In this document: positions 21,070 to 32,442 of the stretch, one piece after another
How the letters are laid out: each line of letters starts with the position of its first letter
How positions within the stretch are numbered: the first letter of the stretch is position 1
Source: Ampelocalamus luodianensis
Lineage: Eukaryota; Streptophyta; Magnoliopsida; Poales; Poaceae
Length of the DNA: 64,000 nucleotides
Assembly (NCBI GenBank): GCA_036346255.1
Contig: CM070640.1
Span: 33,227,238 to 33,291,237, forward strand
Reading direction: 5' to 3'
The notes under the pieces: model-generated
Seen by the model: only the letters and a program-made list of their open reading frames with translations
The model's database searches: none
What the model was told of the DNA's origin: nothing
Made by a program: the position numbers and the translations under genes

Positions 21070-22580
21070 CCTCTCCCCACTCAAATGCAAGACGTATGCA
21101 ATAGCATTGCATTTGGAAAGGGTTGACACTACAATAGAGAAATCCGAAGTCCGAGTCTTGATAATGTCATCGAAGCGTGCAGTTCTTGGAAAATTGTGTC
21201 GGTACCAAAGGATCTCCTCCCATCCGAAATCATGTTGCAGCCCATAAACACAAAGTGCAAGGGCTAAGAAAGTAGGTAAGCGGGAACAAAGTCGACCACG
21301 ACAACACGATGAGAGAGGATGTGGAAGGCGACACAAATAGAGAGAACTGTCAAATCAAGCCGAAGAGAGAGATAGAAGCATAACATCGCAAATCGAAGCC
21401 CAAGATGACGGCGGCGCAGTGCACAAGAAGCGCAATGGAGGCGCAGTGCAGAAGAAGCGCGGCGGCCTTAGAAGCTCGGGGCGACGGCTCAAAAATAAGC
21501 GGCAGCATCATAAAGACTTCTACGATCTGCAGCTGCTCAGAGAGAAGAGCGGCGACTGCTGCCATGCAAAAGAAAGGAGAGGACCACATTCAATCCAAGA
21601 GGATGAATCATGGCTAGCAAAGCAATCGGCTGACTGGCAAGGATTTGTAGAATCGCATGGCTTAGACGAACTCAAGGAAGTGTTATAGACTTGGATGTAC
21701 ACAAACGGAAGATTAAAAAGAAAGGACTCAAAGGCAGAGGATTATCGCAGCAGCAGTTTTTTTCTCTCGGTTTTGGGCCGTAACTCGTCGACCCATTAGA
21801 CCCGCCGGCCCATTAGAAAAAAGGAAGCACAGGGGAGGATTAGGGATTCCCTCCCCCTGTTCTCCACCATCTGGCGGCAGCGCGCGCGCACGTGCACGCG
21901 AAACTTCCCCACCGCTAAGCCTCCTCCTTCCTGCCCTCCTCCTCGTCCTCGTGCTCTTCCAGCATAGCACGCGGCGATGGTGCGGCGGCCCACGGGGCAG
22001 CAGCGCGGCGACGGGGCGGCGTCGCAGGAAGCTGAGGCAGTGGCGACGCTGAAGGGGGTGGCCGAGGCAAAGGAGGGAGGCGGCGTCGAGCAAAGGACGT
22101 GGTGGTGGCCGCGGGGCTCGGAACTGGCGCGGAGGCCCGGGAGCTCGGCGTGGATTCGGAGGCGACGCACCCCGAGGCGGCGTCGGATCCACGGCGCGCG
22201 GGAGCTCAGCGAAGCTCGAGAAGATCGAGGCGGGCGCGGATCCGAGGCGGTCGCGCGATCCGAGGCGGAGTGGAGTAAGAGGCACAGGGCCCGGATCTAG
22301 GCGAGACAGCGGGAGGCTCGGGGAGCCGGATCCGGGCGGAGAAGAAGCGGAGGAAGCGGCGGCGACAGATCCGGGCGGGGAAGAAGCGGAGGAAGCGGCG
22401 CGCAGATCCGCACGGGGAGGCTTGAGGCGGCCCGAACTGGGGCGGCGGCGCGGATCTGAGTCGGCGCGCCCCGCCTCTGGCTGCGGCGCAGCGTCCTTGA
22501 GGAGGCCGATGGATTGTGATGAAATTTCCTGCTGCTACTTCTACTTCTACAGAAAAACTACAACTAATGTGGAGATAGCC

Positions 22581-22612
22581 GCCCCGGGAGTGGAGATCAC
22601 TACTCCCGGGGC
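22581..22612. other. Strong 11-bp GC hairpin in the TRIM leader
   Basis: GCCCCGGGAGT and ACTCCCGGGGC are exact inverted repeats around a 10-base loop, about 45 bases inside the PBS. Position suggests an RNA packaging or dimer signal, unproven. Confidence 0.75.
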
Positions 22613-22656
22613 AGCAACAGCGGAAAATGGTGGGAGTCGCTAGACTATAGAACATT

Positions 22657-22668
22657 GCTCTGATACCA
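22657..22668 (-). other. TRIM primer-binding site (initiator tRNA-Met)
   Basis: TGGTATCAGAGC lies directly against the 5' LTR on the minus strand. Confidence 0.95.
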
Positions 22669-22785
22669 TGTTAATATGAATGAAGCATATCTATTGCAAT
22701 AGCACATAGGGCATATATATAGTACAAGAGGGACACACACAAGACTAAACCCTAACAATAGGAAATACCACTAATACCCTTAACA
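22669..22785 (-). repeat. TRIM 5' LTR (117 bp)
   Basis: Ends TGTTAAGGG...TTAACA on the minus strand with a TATA-like run (TATATATA) at about 22713-22720. Pairs with 20952-21069. Confidence 0.93.
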
Positions 22786-22790
22786 AAAAC

Positions 22791-23398
22791 GACAAGCGGA
22801 GGCAGAGTACCACTCCACGTGCCATCGACACAATATATTATGAAACTTTCACTTTTATTGTCGTACTTAAATTTATCGGTTCAAAAAAATACAAAACTAG
22901 TTGATTTACATGGAGTTAGCCAAGTTTAAATCATTTGTCAAAATATATAATTATTTGTTGATAACGTCTCAACCAATCAGTTCTATTGAATTGCAATTAG
23001 GTATATGTACAAGACATCATGAGCCAACGCTAACTAGATAGGCCATTTGGGCCAAATCTACATATCATATATTACACTGAACACTAAAATGATAATTTAA
23101 GGGGCAAATTTGTCCATGCCTCTAAAAAGTTTGCAAATATTTCATCATAAAAGTGAGATGTAATATTTGTGCTTGCAAGAATTCTGTTGCTAAACTATTC
23201 ATGTCCAGGCACGCAACGATGTGCAAGCATTTGTAAAATAGAAAATAGAAAACTAGGTGGAAAGAGATGAATTAATAATGAAAGAACTGTCCTCTAACAC
23301 AAGATTCGCTATTTGAGAAAGGTATTTATTTTATTGTCAAGTAATGGGGTAGACTATGTACCTTATGCGGAAAGACTATCCATCTCGCACTTGTTACG
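22791..23398. other. AT-rich spacer
   Basis: Continuation of the host sequence interrupted by the TRIM. No gene recognised. Its right edge is the truncation point of the chromovirus 3' LTR; the last 295 bases of that LTR (counterpart of 36659-36958) are missing. Confidence 0.5.
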
Positions 23399-23977
23399 CG
23401 AACTTCTCCTCAAAAGCAGGCGTAGACTCCTTCTTTTCTGTAGGTTTGGGCGTAAGTTTTACAACAAGCGTGAGTACACAACCATACTCGCAATCATATC
23501 ACAGAATGCAATTTATAGATGCAAGATTATTCCAAAAGAAAAGGCTTCTGTGGTTCTTTTGCATCAAGGCAACATTTGCAATTGAATACAATAATAGATT
23601 GAAATGCAGTTCAAAACAAATAGACAATATTAATTTAACAGTTATTTTTCACAAAGACACAAAGCTAAGAAGATTATTTCACATAGCCACATGACTTAGA
23701 TCACATAGCTCCCATCCCAAATATTTTATGAAAACTACCCCTCGTGTGAAATCCCCGAGCATGTCCATGACCGCGGACGCGGCTATTCGAATAGATTGAT
23801 TTAACACTCTGCAGAGTTTGTACACTTTACCCACACAATACAACTAGTGTTGTAAGCACTAATCATAACAAAACGGTTCAGAAACTTCATCTTAACATTG
23901 ACACTCCCGATGTGCTTACAAACCGCTATGCCAACCCAAACGAAACGCTTTGGCATAACACACACCGCTGGACAGGG
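23399..23977 (-). repeat. Chromovirus 3' LTR, distal part (truncated)
   Basis: Aligns base for base with 36959-37537 of the 5' LTR (offset 13560) with scattered substitutions. It ends at the CAGGG target of the solo LTR. The outermost 295-300 bases with the TGTCGGGACCC terminus are missing. Confidence 0.92.
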
Positions 23978-26900
23978 TGTAACATCCCATCTTTGGACTT
24001 GTGTTTCAAATGTAAGAAAATCAGTAGAAATTAAAACTTTTTCTTACATCATGTATTTCCTGTAAGCTTTGAACATCTGTTGTAGGAAGTTATGGAAATA
24101 CAATGTCACAAGTCTATTTGATCCAAACTTTGATATTCCAAAAACAATCTTGTCAAATTTTGTGATCATCTTTGGAAAATATTTTTCCTAAGTTTCTGTG
24201 ATGTTGTGTGACCCCTCTGAAAAATTTCACAATTTTTAGAAATTGTTTGAATATTTTTAGAGGCAGTCAAACCTGTTTGACTCTCAGTCAAACATTAAAA
24301 CAGAGCCTTGCAGAATTTTTGGAGATTTATTCATAGCATAAAAACCTCTGAAAATTTTACACAAGGTTAATATCTGACTTAGCAAGCTCCTGTAAAAATC
24401 TCATAATTTTTGGAGTTAATTTGCTACCTCAAATAAATCCTCCAAAGTCTCTGTTCTAATTTAGAAGTCAAACCTAGTCTCACTGTGCCTTGGGTTCGAG
24501 TCAGACTCGGGCTCGAGCCAATTGACTCGGTCCAGTCAACTAACTGCACCGAGCCTCTCTTTAAAGACGCGCGTCCATTCTCGACCGTTGGATCTTGATA
24601 GCGCGGTCCACGTGCGTGTAACCATTCGGACCTTCCGGTTGCTTAAATGAATGTCAACCGTTAGATCTCCATCCAACCGTTCAGATCCTCTGTGATGTTC
24701 GGACCCTCCGGTTGTTGGTTTGAACCTGAGCCGTTGGATTAAGATCCAACGCTCGCTTGTCCTCTCATGTAAACCACGTTATGGCGTGGGGCAATCTGAG
24801 CCGTTCATTTCTAATCCTAGGGCTCGCGATCTTTTCGTTGTGTTTTAAAGCCCGGAGGCGTGGCGCTATCTTAGCCATCCGATTTAAATCGTGGGGCTCT
24901 GGAACGCCCGAGCCTTTCCTCTGGTCATCTTCAACCTCTAGCCGTGCGAGCACAGTGTAGGGCATGGCAGTGTCTTTTCATGCTTCCTACGGCCACCCTA
25001 GTCAACAGTGAGGGGCGTGGGAGAGGTATTCGGCCGAGCCATACCCTATTGCACGTCTACTAGCTTTTTCCTTGTCGGCCGCACCTTGTGCTCTGTGCTT
25101 TGCCGCCCGAAAAACTTGTGGTGCAAACCCTAATGCCTCCAAGGCCTTATAAGCACCCAAATCACTTCCTGGTATTTCTTTAGACCACCATCAAGCTCCA
25201 TTCACAGTATTGGAGCTTAGCACCTCAAAAATGGCAAGTCGCCATTGTTGACCCGAAGAGCTCCATTGGTGTTCTTGGCGTTCCAGTGGTTCTTCTTCAT
25301 GTTTCCTTGCCCTATCCTTATCCATTTTCTATCTTGAACATTTCCCCTCACTTAATTTTGGATTTGATTCTCAGGAATTGTCCAATTTGGGGTTTGTTCA
25401 AATTCGGCCGAAATTGGTCATCTTCTTCCTCAGCTCAGGTGAGTGCTCCATTTTCTAATTACTTGCTCATGTAGCTTCTGTGGACCTTAATGAAGCTATA
25501 TTGATGCTTTGGTATCACTCATTTGGCTCAGGGTGTCATTTTCAATCCTTCTTCTCCAAGTCCGGCGAGCTTCCTCCGTGATCAAGCATCTCCGGCCATC
25601 TTTGAAGCTTCCCTTCATCAAGGTAGCTTCTTATTAGTCCTTAGAGGCTCTGGCACCCGCTTCCTTGGACTACAGTGGAGCTTTTCGCTATTTTCATGTT
25701 TAGCAGTAAAAGCTCCCATTTTCATTTTCCGGCTAGCCGGCGTTCTAGTCCCTCACCGCCGGCGAGAATGCCACCATTAGGTTCTAGGCGTTATTGCGAT
25801 TCCATTTTAGTGCTTGGTTGGCGTCGCCGCGGCCAGTGTCGCCGGCGACGAGCCGTTGAAGTCGCTCGGTATTTTGCCGGCACAGAACTCCCGTTTTCGT
25901 CATTTGGTTAGCACATTAATTGCCAATCATTAGTTAATTAATTGTGTCTTAACCTTTGTCGTTGAGCTACTGACCAGTGGGCCCAACATCCCTAAATCAC
26001 CGCGCAATCCGTATTGTTCCGACATCATTAATACCTAATCATTGGTTAATTAATATGTTGGCATTAATCACTGTCGGAATTCACCTTTGGGTCGCTGACT
26101 TGTGGGCCCGAGGGGTTAAAATCAAATTTCAGAAGTCATTAGCGTCTATTTAATGATAATCATTAGAAGCGTTACTGCATCTAAACCGCCACTCTTAGTC
26201 GTTGACATGTGGGCCCAGTGCGCTGTGCACGTGGGTTAAACGTTCGCGGTTGTGACTTGGGGTCACTGACATGCGGTCCCACGTGTCAGCATCTCTCTTT
26301 TGAACTTCGATCTATAGCCACCGTTCGTTTTGGACCGCGCCCGGATCGTGAGTGCATTCGGACCCTCCGGATGCCTTGATCATTCTCGACCGTCGATCTT
26401 GCGAACAACGGCTGGGATCTTGTATGCAATCGGACCTTCCGACCGTTGGTGCGCTCTGGACCGTCCATCTGCAGATCTGCGGCTGGGATTGGCCCAAGCA
26501 ACCGCACCGTCCGAATGCATACACTTGTGTGCGCCGTTGGATCGTGATCCAACGGTGGGCTCCGATTAGGTTTCGCGCTGCTTTCGCGCGCGTGAGCCGT
26601 AGGATTTTAGATCAAGGGTGGATAAGTGTCCACGTCTTATTCTATTATTTGAGTTTGTCTGTATTTCGGTAAGTAGTTATTTAACAACTGAAAATGATAT
26701 AAAAACTTTAGAAACTCATAACTAATTCATTTTAACTGCTTTTTAGATAATTCCAACTGTAATAAATTGTGTTATCACTTAAGTTTATTATAAAATGGAT
26801 TTAAGCATATTCCAAAGAGAGAAAATTGTATAACTAGAAATAACTTGATTTCTGTCACTTTGAATATTCCAGAAATGGATTTAACCTTGTAAAATGCATA

Positions 26901-29037
26901 TCTTTTTCTGTATAAATCCAAATTGTGCAAAATCAATTTTGTTAAATTCATCTGTTAGTATACTTTCATATGGAATAAGATTTGAGCATGTTCATAATTC
27001 TGTAAAATGACTTGCATTAGATTTACAACTTAGAAAAATCATAAGTAAATGTGTATAACTCCAAATTTAGTAAATCCAACTTTGCTGTTATTAGGATGTC
27101 ATAATCTACCTACTATAAAAATTTCAGACCTTAGATCATTCTGAAAAATTTTGTCATGAACAGTGCTAATTATTAATTAGGTTGATGTAAGGCTGAGAAA
27201 GAGCATTTTGTCCATATCTTTTGCATGCTTAGTCCAAATTGCATGATTCTTGTTCCTATCACTATATAAAATCATTCCCTAGCTGTTGTGTAAATTTTAT
27301 TAGATTTGGATGTGTTTTGCTGTTGGAGTTTATTTGGTGTTCTTCGTTCTTATTTGCTTATCGCCTTTTCGCGTTAGGTTCCGAAGATAATTTTATTGTC
27401 GATATTGAGCCACAAAGACCATCGATCCTGCACTCCAGCAAGGCAAGCAGATGTAGCATTCATTTGATCATATTGTTCCTACTATTTTCAAATTCTAATA
27501 TGTTGTTTGCAAATTCTATGTATGCATTGCTATGTTGTTTTAAACTATTGTCGATAGTTGGCCCAGTAGTTGCATTATCAGTAGGAAATGTGGATTCCTC
27601 TACTACTGAGCCTAGGATTACTTGCTGTGATTTTGGGTTCGCTGGATGAACCCTTGTCAGTTAGTAGTTTGCGTGTCATTGTGCTTAGCCATGCTTGATA
27701 ACCTTGATCGACACATAACCTTGATTATAATCAGATATTTCACCTTGTGCTATGTCTAAATTGCAAAACTAAAGCGAAAATGAAAAACAATTTAGACTTG
27801 GGCACAATGGTAAGATGGTGTGATCTTTGGGTGTGAATGAAATGGTGCCTGTGTCAATTAAGGACCGAGCTACTTGTTACACCAAACCAAGCATTTGTGC
27901 GTGCTAACCACACTAGAGGATATGGGACCTCTCTTAGCCGAGTACTTTGGGTGTGTTAATTAATGAGTCGCGTGGTGGGTTGCATATTTGATTATATGCA
28001 ACATGGACACGCTTGTAGGAGAGGAACACCGCGAGGCGGTGTATCTTGCTCCACGTATGGGTCCTTGTGATCCATATTTCGTCGCAGATCACTAAGGATT
28101 AACCCCATACGTGCGTCTCTTGATTAGCATATTCCATTGGAAAGGGTTCAGAGGACTTAGCCGCGCCGCATACCAAAGGAAGTGTGCTTAATAGCTTGGC
28201 AAAAAGGCGGTGCAAGTGTGGGTACATTGGTACACCCCTGCAGGGATTAAAACTATTCGAATAGCCTCGTCCTAGGTTATGTACACGCTTGGGGAAGTCT
28301 TTCAAGAGTTAGACTACAACCTTTTTATAATTAAAACTTGATGGTGGTACGAATCAGGGATTCGTGCTATGTTGTGGTGGCTTTAGGGAAAGTCACTCCT
28401 AGGTGGATACTTGTTACTTATGTTTACTCGCTGTTATTTAAATGCTTAAAAACAGATTTTACAAACTGTTGTTCAACCTATTACAATATTGCAAACAAAA
28501 CTTGCTTTGTGCGTCCAAAGAACCATATAACCACATTCCTTTGCATACAACTTTCATGTAGCTATGTATAGGCTTGTTACTCGTAAGTCTTGCGAGTACA
28601 TTTTTGTACTCACCTGCATTGCTTGTGTTGTGCAGAGGAAGATAGTGAATCCGATGGACCTCACTTTTGTGAGTTGTGCTGTGGCAGTTTAAGGGGCGAT
28701 TAGCTTGGCGGCCCGGTCGGTTGCCCTGTGGTGTTATGTGGCTAACCGGTCGTCTTTTGGTTTAAGCCATCTTATGGCAACTTTTGCTTCCGCTGTTACT
28801 TATTTGGTACTTATGTCATTTTGGACGGTCGGCTGTGTTGTAATAACTTATATTATGTATGTCTTTTGGTAGACTTGTTATATTCTGTTGTATGGAAATG
28901 ATGCATGCTTTGATTTGATGTATGTGTGCTGCTTGTTCTGGGAGGCACATGTTCATCGAGACGCGGATTATTCTATTTGTGATACTAGAACCAGTGGAAG
29001 GTTAAGTATTACAAGTTTAATAAACCGGGGTCTCACA
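23978..29037 (+). mobile_element. Giant solo LTR, 5060 bp, inside the chromovirus 3' LTR
   Basis: Starts TGTAACATCCC and ends GGGGTCTCACA, flanked by the 5-bp duplication CAGGG (23973-23977, 29038-29042). The uninterrupted target is preserved in the other LTR at 37534-37538, which proves the insertion. No PBS, gag or pol is present, so it is a solo LTR left by LTR-LTR recombination. Inside are degenerate CCGTTGGATC / TCGGACC units (24560-24760, 26310-26560), a TATA-like TTATAAG near 25148, and the palindrome CTATTCGAATAG at 28253. Overall organisation resembles the 5.0 kb LTR at 43011-48018. At 5 kb it is long even for plant Gypsy LTRs; an undetected older insertion inside cannot be excluded. 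Confidence 0.92.
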
Positions 29038-29844
29038 CAGGGACACGGCGAACCGCCCCGTGATGCGACTACCTTGTAGTACACACTAGAGCTCGGGAGG
29101 AGGTGCGGGTGGCGGCTCTGGGTTGCGGGTGAAAGGGCGAACCCGGGGGTCCTATTTATAGGGTCCGGGAGGGCTAGGATGGTGTGCGGCGGCGGAAACC
29201 TAAAAGAGTCCGAGATGGTCTCGCGGAAAAACGGAGATAGAAACGGAATCGGGATATGATTTTGATCCGGAAAGATGTGAGGAGGTTGGGGATAAGATTT
29301 GGTGCGTTTTCTAGAAGGGGTTTAGTTGGAAAAGATGTGTTGTCGTACGGGACTTGGAGCTCGGCAATGGCGGACGGGCGCGGTCGCTCGCGAGGAAGAA
29401 GCCGGGTGCGAGGAGGACGACGGGCGTGGGGCCCACGCGTCAGCGGCACGGAGGCGGGGCTCGCGCGCGGGGCTGGGCTTCGCGCGGAGATGGGTCGAAA
29501 CAGAGAGGTAATGGGCCAGAGGAAAGGAATTCGGCCCGAAGCTCATTCTGAGATTTTAAATAGCTTTTCTATTTTAGAAAATACCAGAAATTCAAATAAG
29601 CAATAGAAAATAGCAAATGAACTCAGAAAAATTCTAGAAAAATCTATAAAATATATCTGAGCACATAGAACCCAAATAAAATAGTTTTGACTAATGTTCA
29701 TGTTGGGATTATTCACATTAAATATTTTTTATTGTAAAGTCCAATATTAAGCTTTTGAATTAAATTCAAATAAAACCAAATGGTGACTTTTTCTCCCTAC
29801 TAACTAATCAAAGATTTTTAAAACTCAAAAATTGGGATGTTACA
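29038..29844 (-). repeat. Chromovirus 3' LTR, proximal part
   Basis: Matches 37534-37577 and then 38299-39049 of the 5' LTR, so about 720 bases of the LTR are deleted here. The TATA box (29153-29160) and the TGTAACATCCC end at 29844 are kept. Divergence from the 5' LTR in a 185-bp sample is about 5 % by eye. Confidence 0.92.
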
Positions 29845-29865
29845 AACCTCCCCCCCCCTTAAAGG
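29845..29865 (-). other. Chromovirus polypurine tract
   Basis: On the minus strand AAGGGGGGGGGGAGG precedes the 3' LTR, preceded by the inverted-repeat-like CTCGAGGTCGAGATTC context common in this Gypsy group. Confidence 0.85.
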
Positions 29866-29887
29866 AATCTCGACCTCGAGATTCAGG

Positions 29888-30442
29888 CTAGCTAGAGAAA
29901 AGGCTAGGAAACTTGGCTTTCATCTCTTCTTCCCGCTCCCACATTGCTTCTCCTTCTGAGTGGTTGTTCCACTGAACCTTGAAAAAACGAACAGTCTTGC
30001 TTCTGGTGCGACGCTGTGCGACATCCAAAATCTTGACTAGCTTCTCTTTGTAGGTAAGATCCTCCTTCAAATCAATTGATTCCAACGGGGCTTGTTCTTC
30101 TGGCACACGAAGGCACTTCTTCAACCGCGAGACATGAAAGATATCATGCACTCCTCCTAACGACTGCGGTAGCTCCAACTGATAAACCACTTCTCCACGG
30201 CGCAGTTTCCCAGAGAGCTTCCCTTTGGCATGAAACCTTTTGACACCTCTGAGCGGAGTAACTCGAAGATAAACGAAATCCTCGGGTTCGAAGCTGAGAT
30301 CGCGACGACGATTATCAGCATAGCTCTTCTGCCTGGACTGAGCTATCTTCAATCTTTCTCTGATCATGGCCACTTGCTCTTCTGCTTTTTGAATGATGTC
30401 TGGACCGAATACCAAACGTTCAGCTATTTCTGACCAATTCAA
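29888..30442 (-). pseudogene. Integrase C-terminus with chromodomain
   Basis: A continuous 184-residue frame continues the integrase: IRERLKIAQSRQKSYADNRR then FEPEDFVYLRVTPLRGVKRF (the GPF/Y-like region) and GGVHDIFHVSRLKKCL. The last 60 residues, KILDVAQRRTR through FKVQWNNHSEGEAMWEREEE, form a chromodomain-like fold with the aromatic W residues kept. A stop separates it from the upstream integrase frame at 30449. The stop falls where an arginine CGA is expected in relatives, consistent with C-to-T decay. Ends just before the polypurine tract. Confidence 0.88.
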
Positions 30443-30448
30443 CGGGGT

Positions 30449-31384
30449 TCAGCAGGCACAACCATACAAAGCTTCAAATGGTGACATTTGCAGACTAGCT
30501 TGGTAACTGTTGTTGTACAAAAATTCTGCATATGGTAAACTTTTATCCCAACGGCCAGCATTAGCTAGAGCACAAGCTCTCATCATATCCTCCAATATCT
30601 GATTAACTCTTTCTGTCTGTCTATCTGTTTGTGGATCATACGCAGTATTGAAATTCAGATGGGTACCCAATGCTTCATGCAAACTTTGCCAAAAACGAGA
30701 GGTGAACTGAGATCCTCGATCTGATACTATCTTCTTGGGCACACCGTGCAAACTGACAATTCTAGACATATAAAACTCCGCAAGGCGATCTCCTGAGTAC
30801 GTGGTTTTGACTGGCAGGAAGTGGGCGACCTTGGTCAAACGATCGACTATTACCCAGATCGAATCGTAACCCGATTGGGTCTTGGGTAAACCGGTAATGA
30901 AATCCATCCCGATCTCTTCCCACTTCCACTCTGGAATCTTCAGCGGTTGCAACAAACCTGCTGGTCTCTGGTATTCTGCCTTTACCTTCTGACACAAGTC
31001 GCACAGGGTAACAAACTCTGCGACTTCTCGCTTCAAAGTTGGCCACCAAAACTTAGTCTTAACATCCTGATACATCTTGGTACTTCCAGGGTGAATCGCA
31101 TACTTTGAGTTATGGGCTTCCTTTAAGATTAGCTGTCTTAGACCATCGATATCTGGTACACAGATACGACCATTAATCCAGAGTATGTTTTGATCATCCT
31201 TTGTGAAATCTTTGAATTTTTCTTCTGCCATTTTGAGCATGATGTCTGACAACACGGGATCCTTCAGTTCCGCTTCACGAATCTGCTTCTCCAGGGTAGA
31301 CTGTACCTCCAAACTGGCCACAAAACATTCAGACGCTACTTCTAGTCTTAGCTTCTGAAACTCGCCTTGAAGTTCTGAACAAAA
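30449..31384 (-). pseudogene. Gypsy integrase core, split from RT by a solo LTR
   Basis: Shows the HHCC zinc-binding part (HNSKYAIHPGS then CDLCQKVKAEY) and the DDE core (MDFITGLPKTQ, VSDRGSQFTSRFW, QTERVNQILEDMMRAC). The usual TDGQTE reads TDRQTE. The frame is open through this region, and its upstream end FCSELQGEFQKLRLEV joins to LEVEE at 32443 once the solo LTR and one TSD are removed. Role in life: insertion of the cDNA into chromosomes. Confidence 0.92.
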
Positions 31385-31389
31385 CTCTT

Positions 31390-32437
31390 TGATACGGGGG
31401 AGGCCCGATCTTCTCAGTGAGGAACCGTGGATAGTTGATGTGAAGTAGACGATGTCGCTAACTGAACACTCGCGCCAATGCACGAACTCTCAACTCTTCG
31501 GAAAACGCCCAAAACACATCGGATAATTGTTCGTCGCGAGACCACAAACGACGAACGCTAAGTCCCCAATTCCCAATGGAATGACGGCTTGACCCTGAAT
31601 TGCAGAACAAAACAATGGATCGCCTAGTCCTCTCTCAAAGTCCTCGCATGAACTCTGGTGTCGAAAGAACAAGCAATAGCTATGTTTCAATCTTATGCAT
31701 AAACTGGTCTAATGGATACAAGGGAGGGGCAAGGGTACTTAAGGCACCCTCCATGACTCACGCACGGCCTAGGGCCGGCTACACATGCCGAATCAAACTC
31801 CAATTCGGCTAAGACCCAAAAACACACAAAAAGGAAAACCTAACTTAAATCCGTCACATTGTTTCGGCCATAGCGGCGCGACTGCACGCCTTCTCAAGTG
31901 GGGCCAAAACCATTGTGTGGGCCTTGGAATAATCTTTCAAACAAGTCCAAGAACACCCCAATCGGACTCCATATGCAAAAATTATGGTTTTTATTACAGC
32001 CCTGTTGGGCTGTCCCAACCGAATCCGAATTGAATTTCGAGTTGATTCCGAGATGAATTTCGGTTGACTTGTGGAAGATCCGAATTGGGCTTGAATTCTT
32101 GGGCTTTTCTCTCTTGGTTGACCCACGTGTGCTTCTCCTCCATTGCTTTGGCTCCGCCTCCTCTCCTCCCTCTCGGTTCCAAAGGCTTCACAATGTTCAA
32201 ATCGAGAATGCACAAAATATTTGCATGAGGTAGTACCCAATTCTCATTAATGACAATAGAAGATTCATTAAGAAACAAAAGCACTGTTGATTTAGAAGTT
32301 TAGCTCTCGCTCTAGTCAGTGGACCAACATGCACTTCTGCACTTGTATTACTTGTAGCTTTACTTACGGCGTCCATCTCAGTATGTGCATCACCACCAAT
32401 AGGAGAAGATGTATAAGTGTTAGGGATGCCCTCATCA
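31390..32437 (-). mobile_element. Solo LTR of another Gypsy family (1048 bp) inside pol
   Basis: Flanked by the 5-bp duplication CTCTT (31385-31389 and 32438-32442). On the minus strand it begins TGATGAGGGCATCCC and ends CCCCGTATCA, with TG...CA ends. Removing it and one duplication restores the pol frame across the join. Near its start it carries coding-like residues GPLTRARAKLLNQQ, as known for Gypsy families whose LTR overlaps the end of the polyprotein. No PBS or internal region is present. Orientation is set by the coding-like part. Confidence 0.9.
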
Positions 32438-32442
32438 CTCTT

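Larger units (their letters stand above)
20952..22785 (-). mobile_element. TRIM-like non-autonomous Copia element
   Basis: An 1834-bp element bounded by 118- and 117-bp direct repeats and the 5-bp duplication AAAAC (20947-20951, 22786-22790). On the minus strand: 5' LTR, a canonical PBS, a leader hairpin, about 1.6 kb without any gag or pol motif, a purine tract (AGTGGGGAGAGG) and 3' LTR. The middle (21830-22500) is very GC-rich and the part next to the 3' LTR resembles the Copia tail at 1-89. It must move with proteins made elsewhere; the Copia family seen at 1-268 is the obvious candidate partner. Size and LTR length fit TRIM elements, which are usually shorter inside. Confidence 0.93.

Noticed and set aside
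29888..30060. Centromere-specific (CRM-type) chromovirus
   Set aside because: The C-terminus looks like an ordinary chromodomain, and no CR-motif or centromeric satellite was seen; a RIRE3/RIRE8-like assignment fits the LTRs and ORF0 better.
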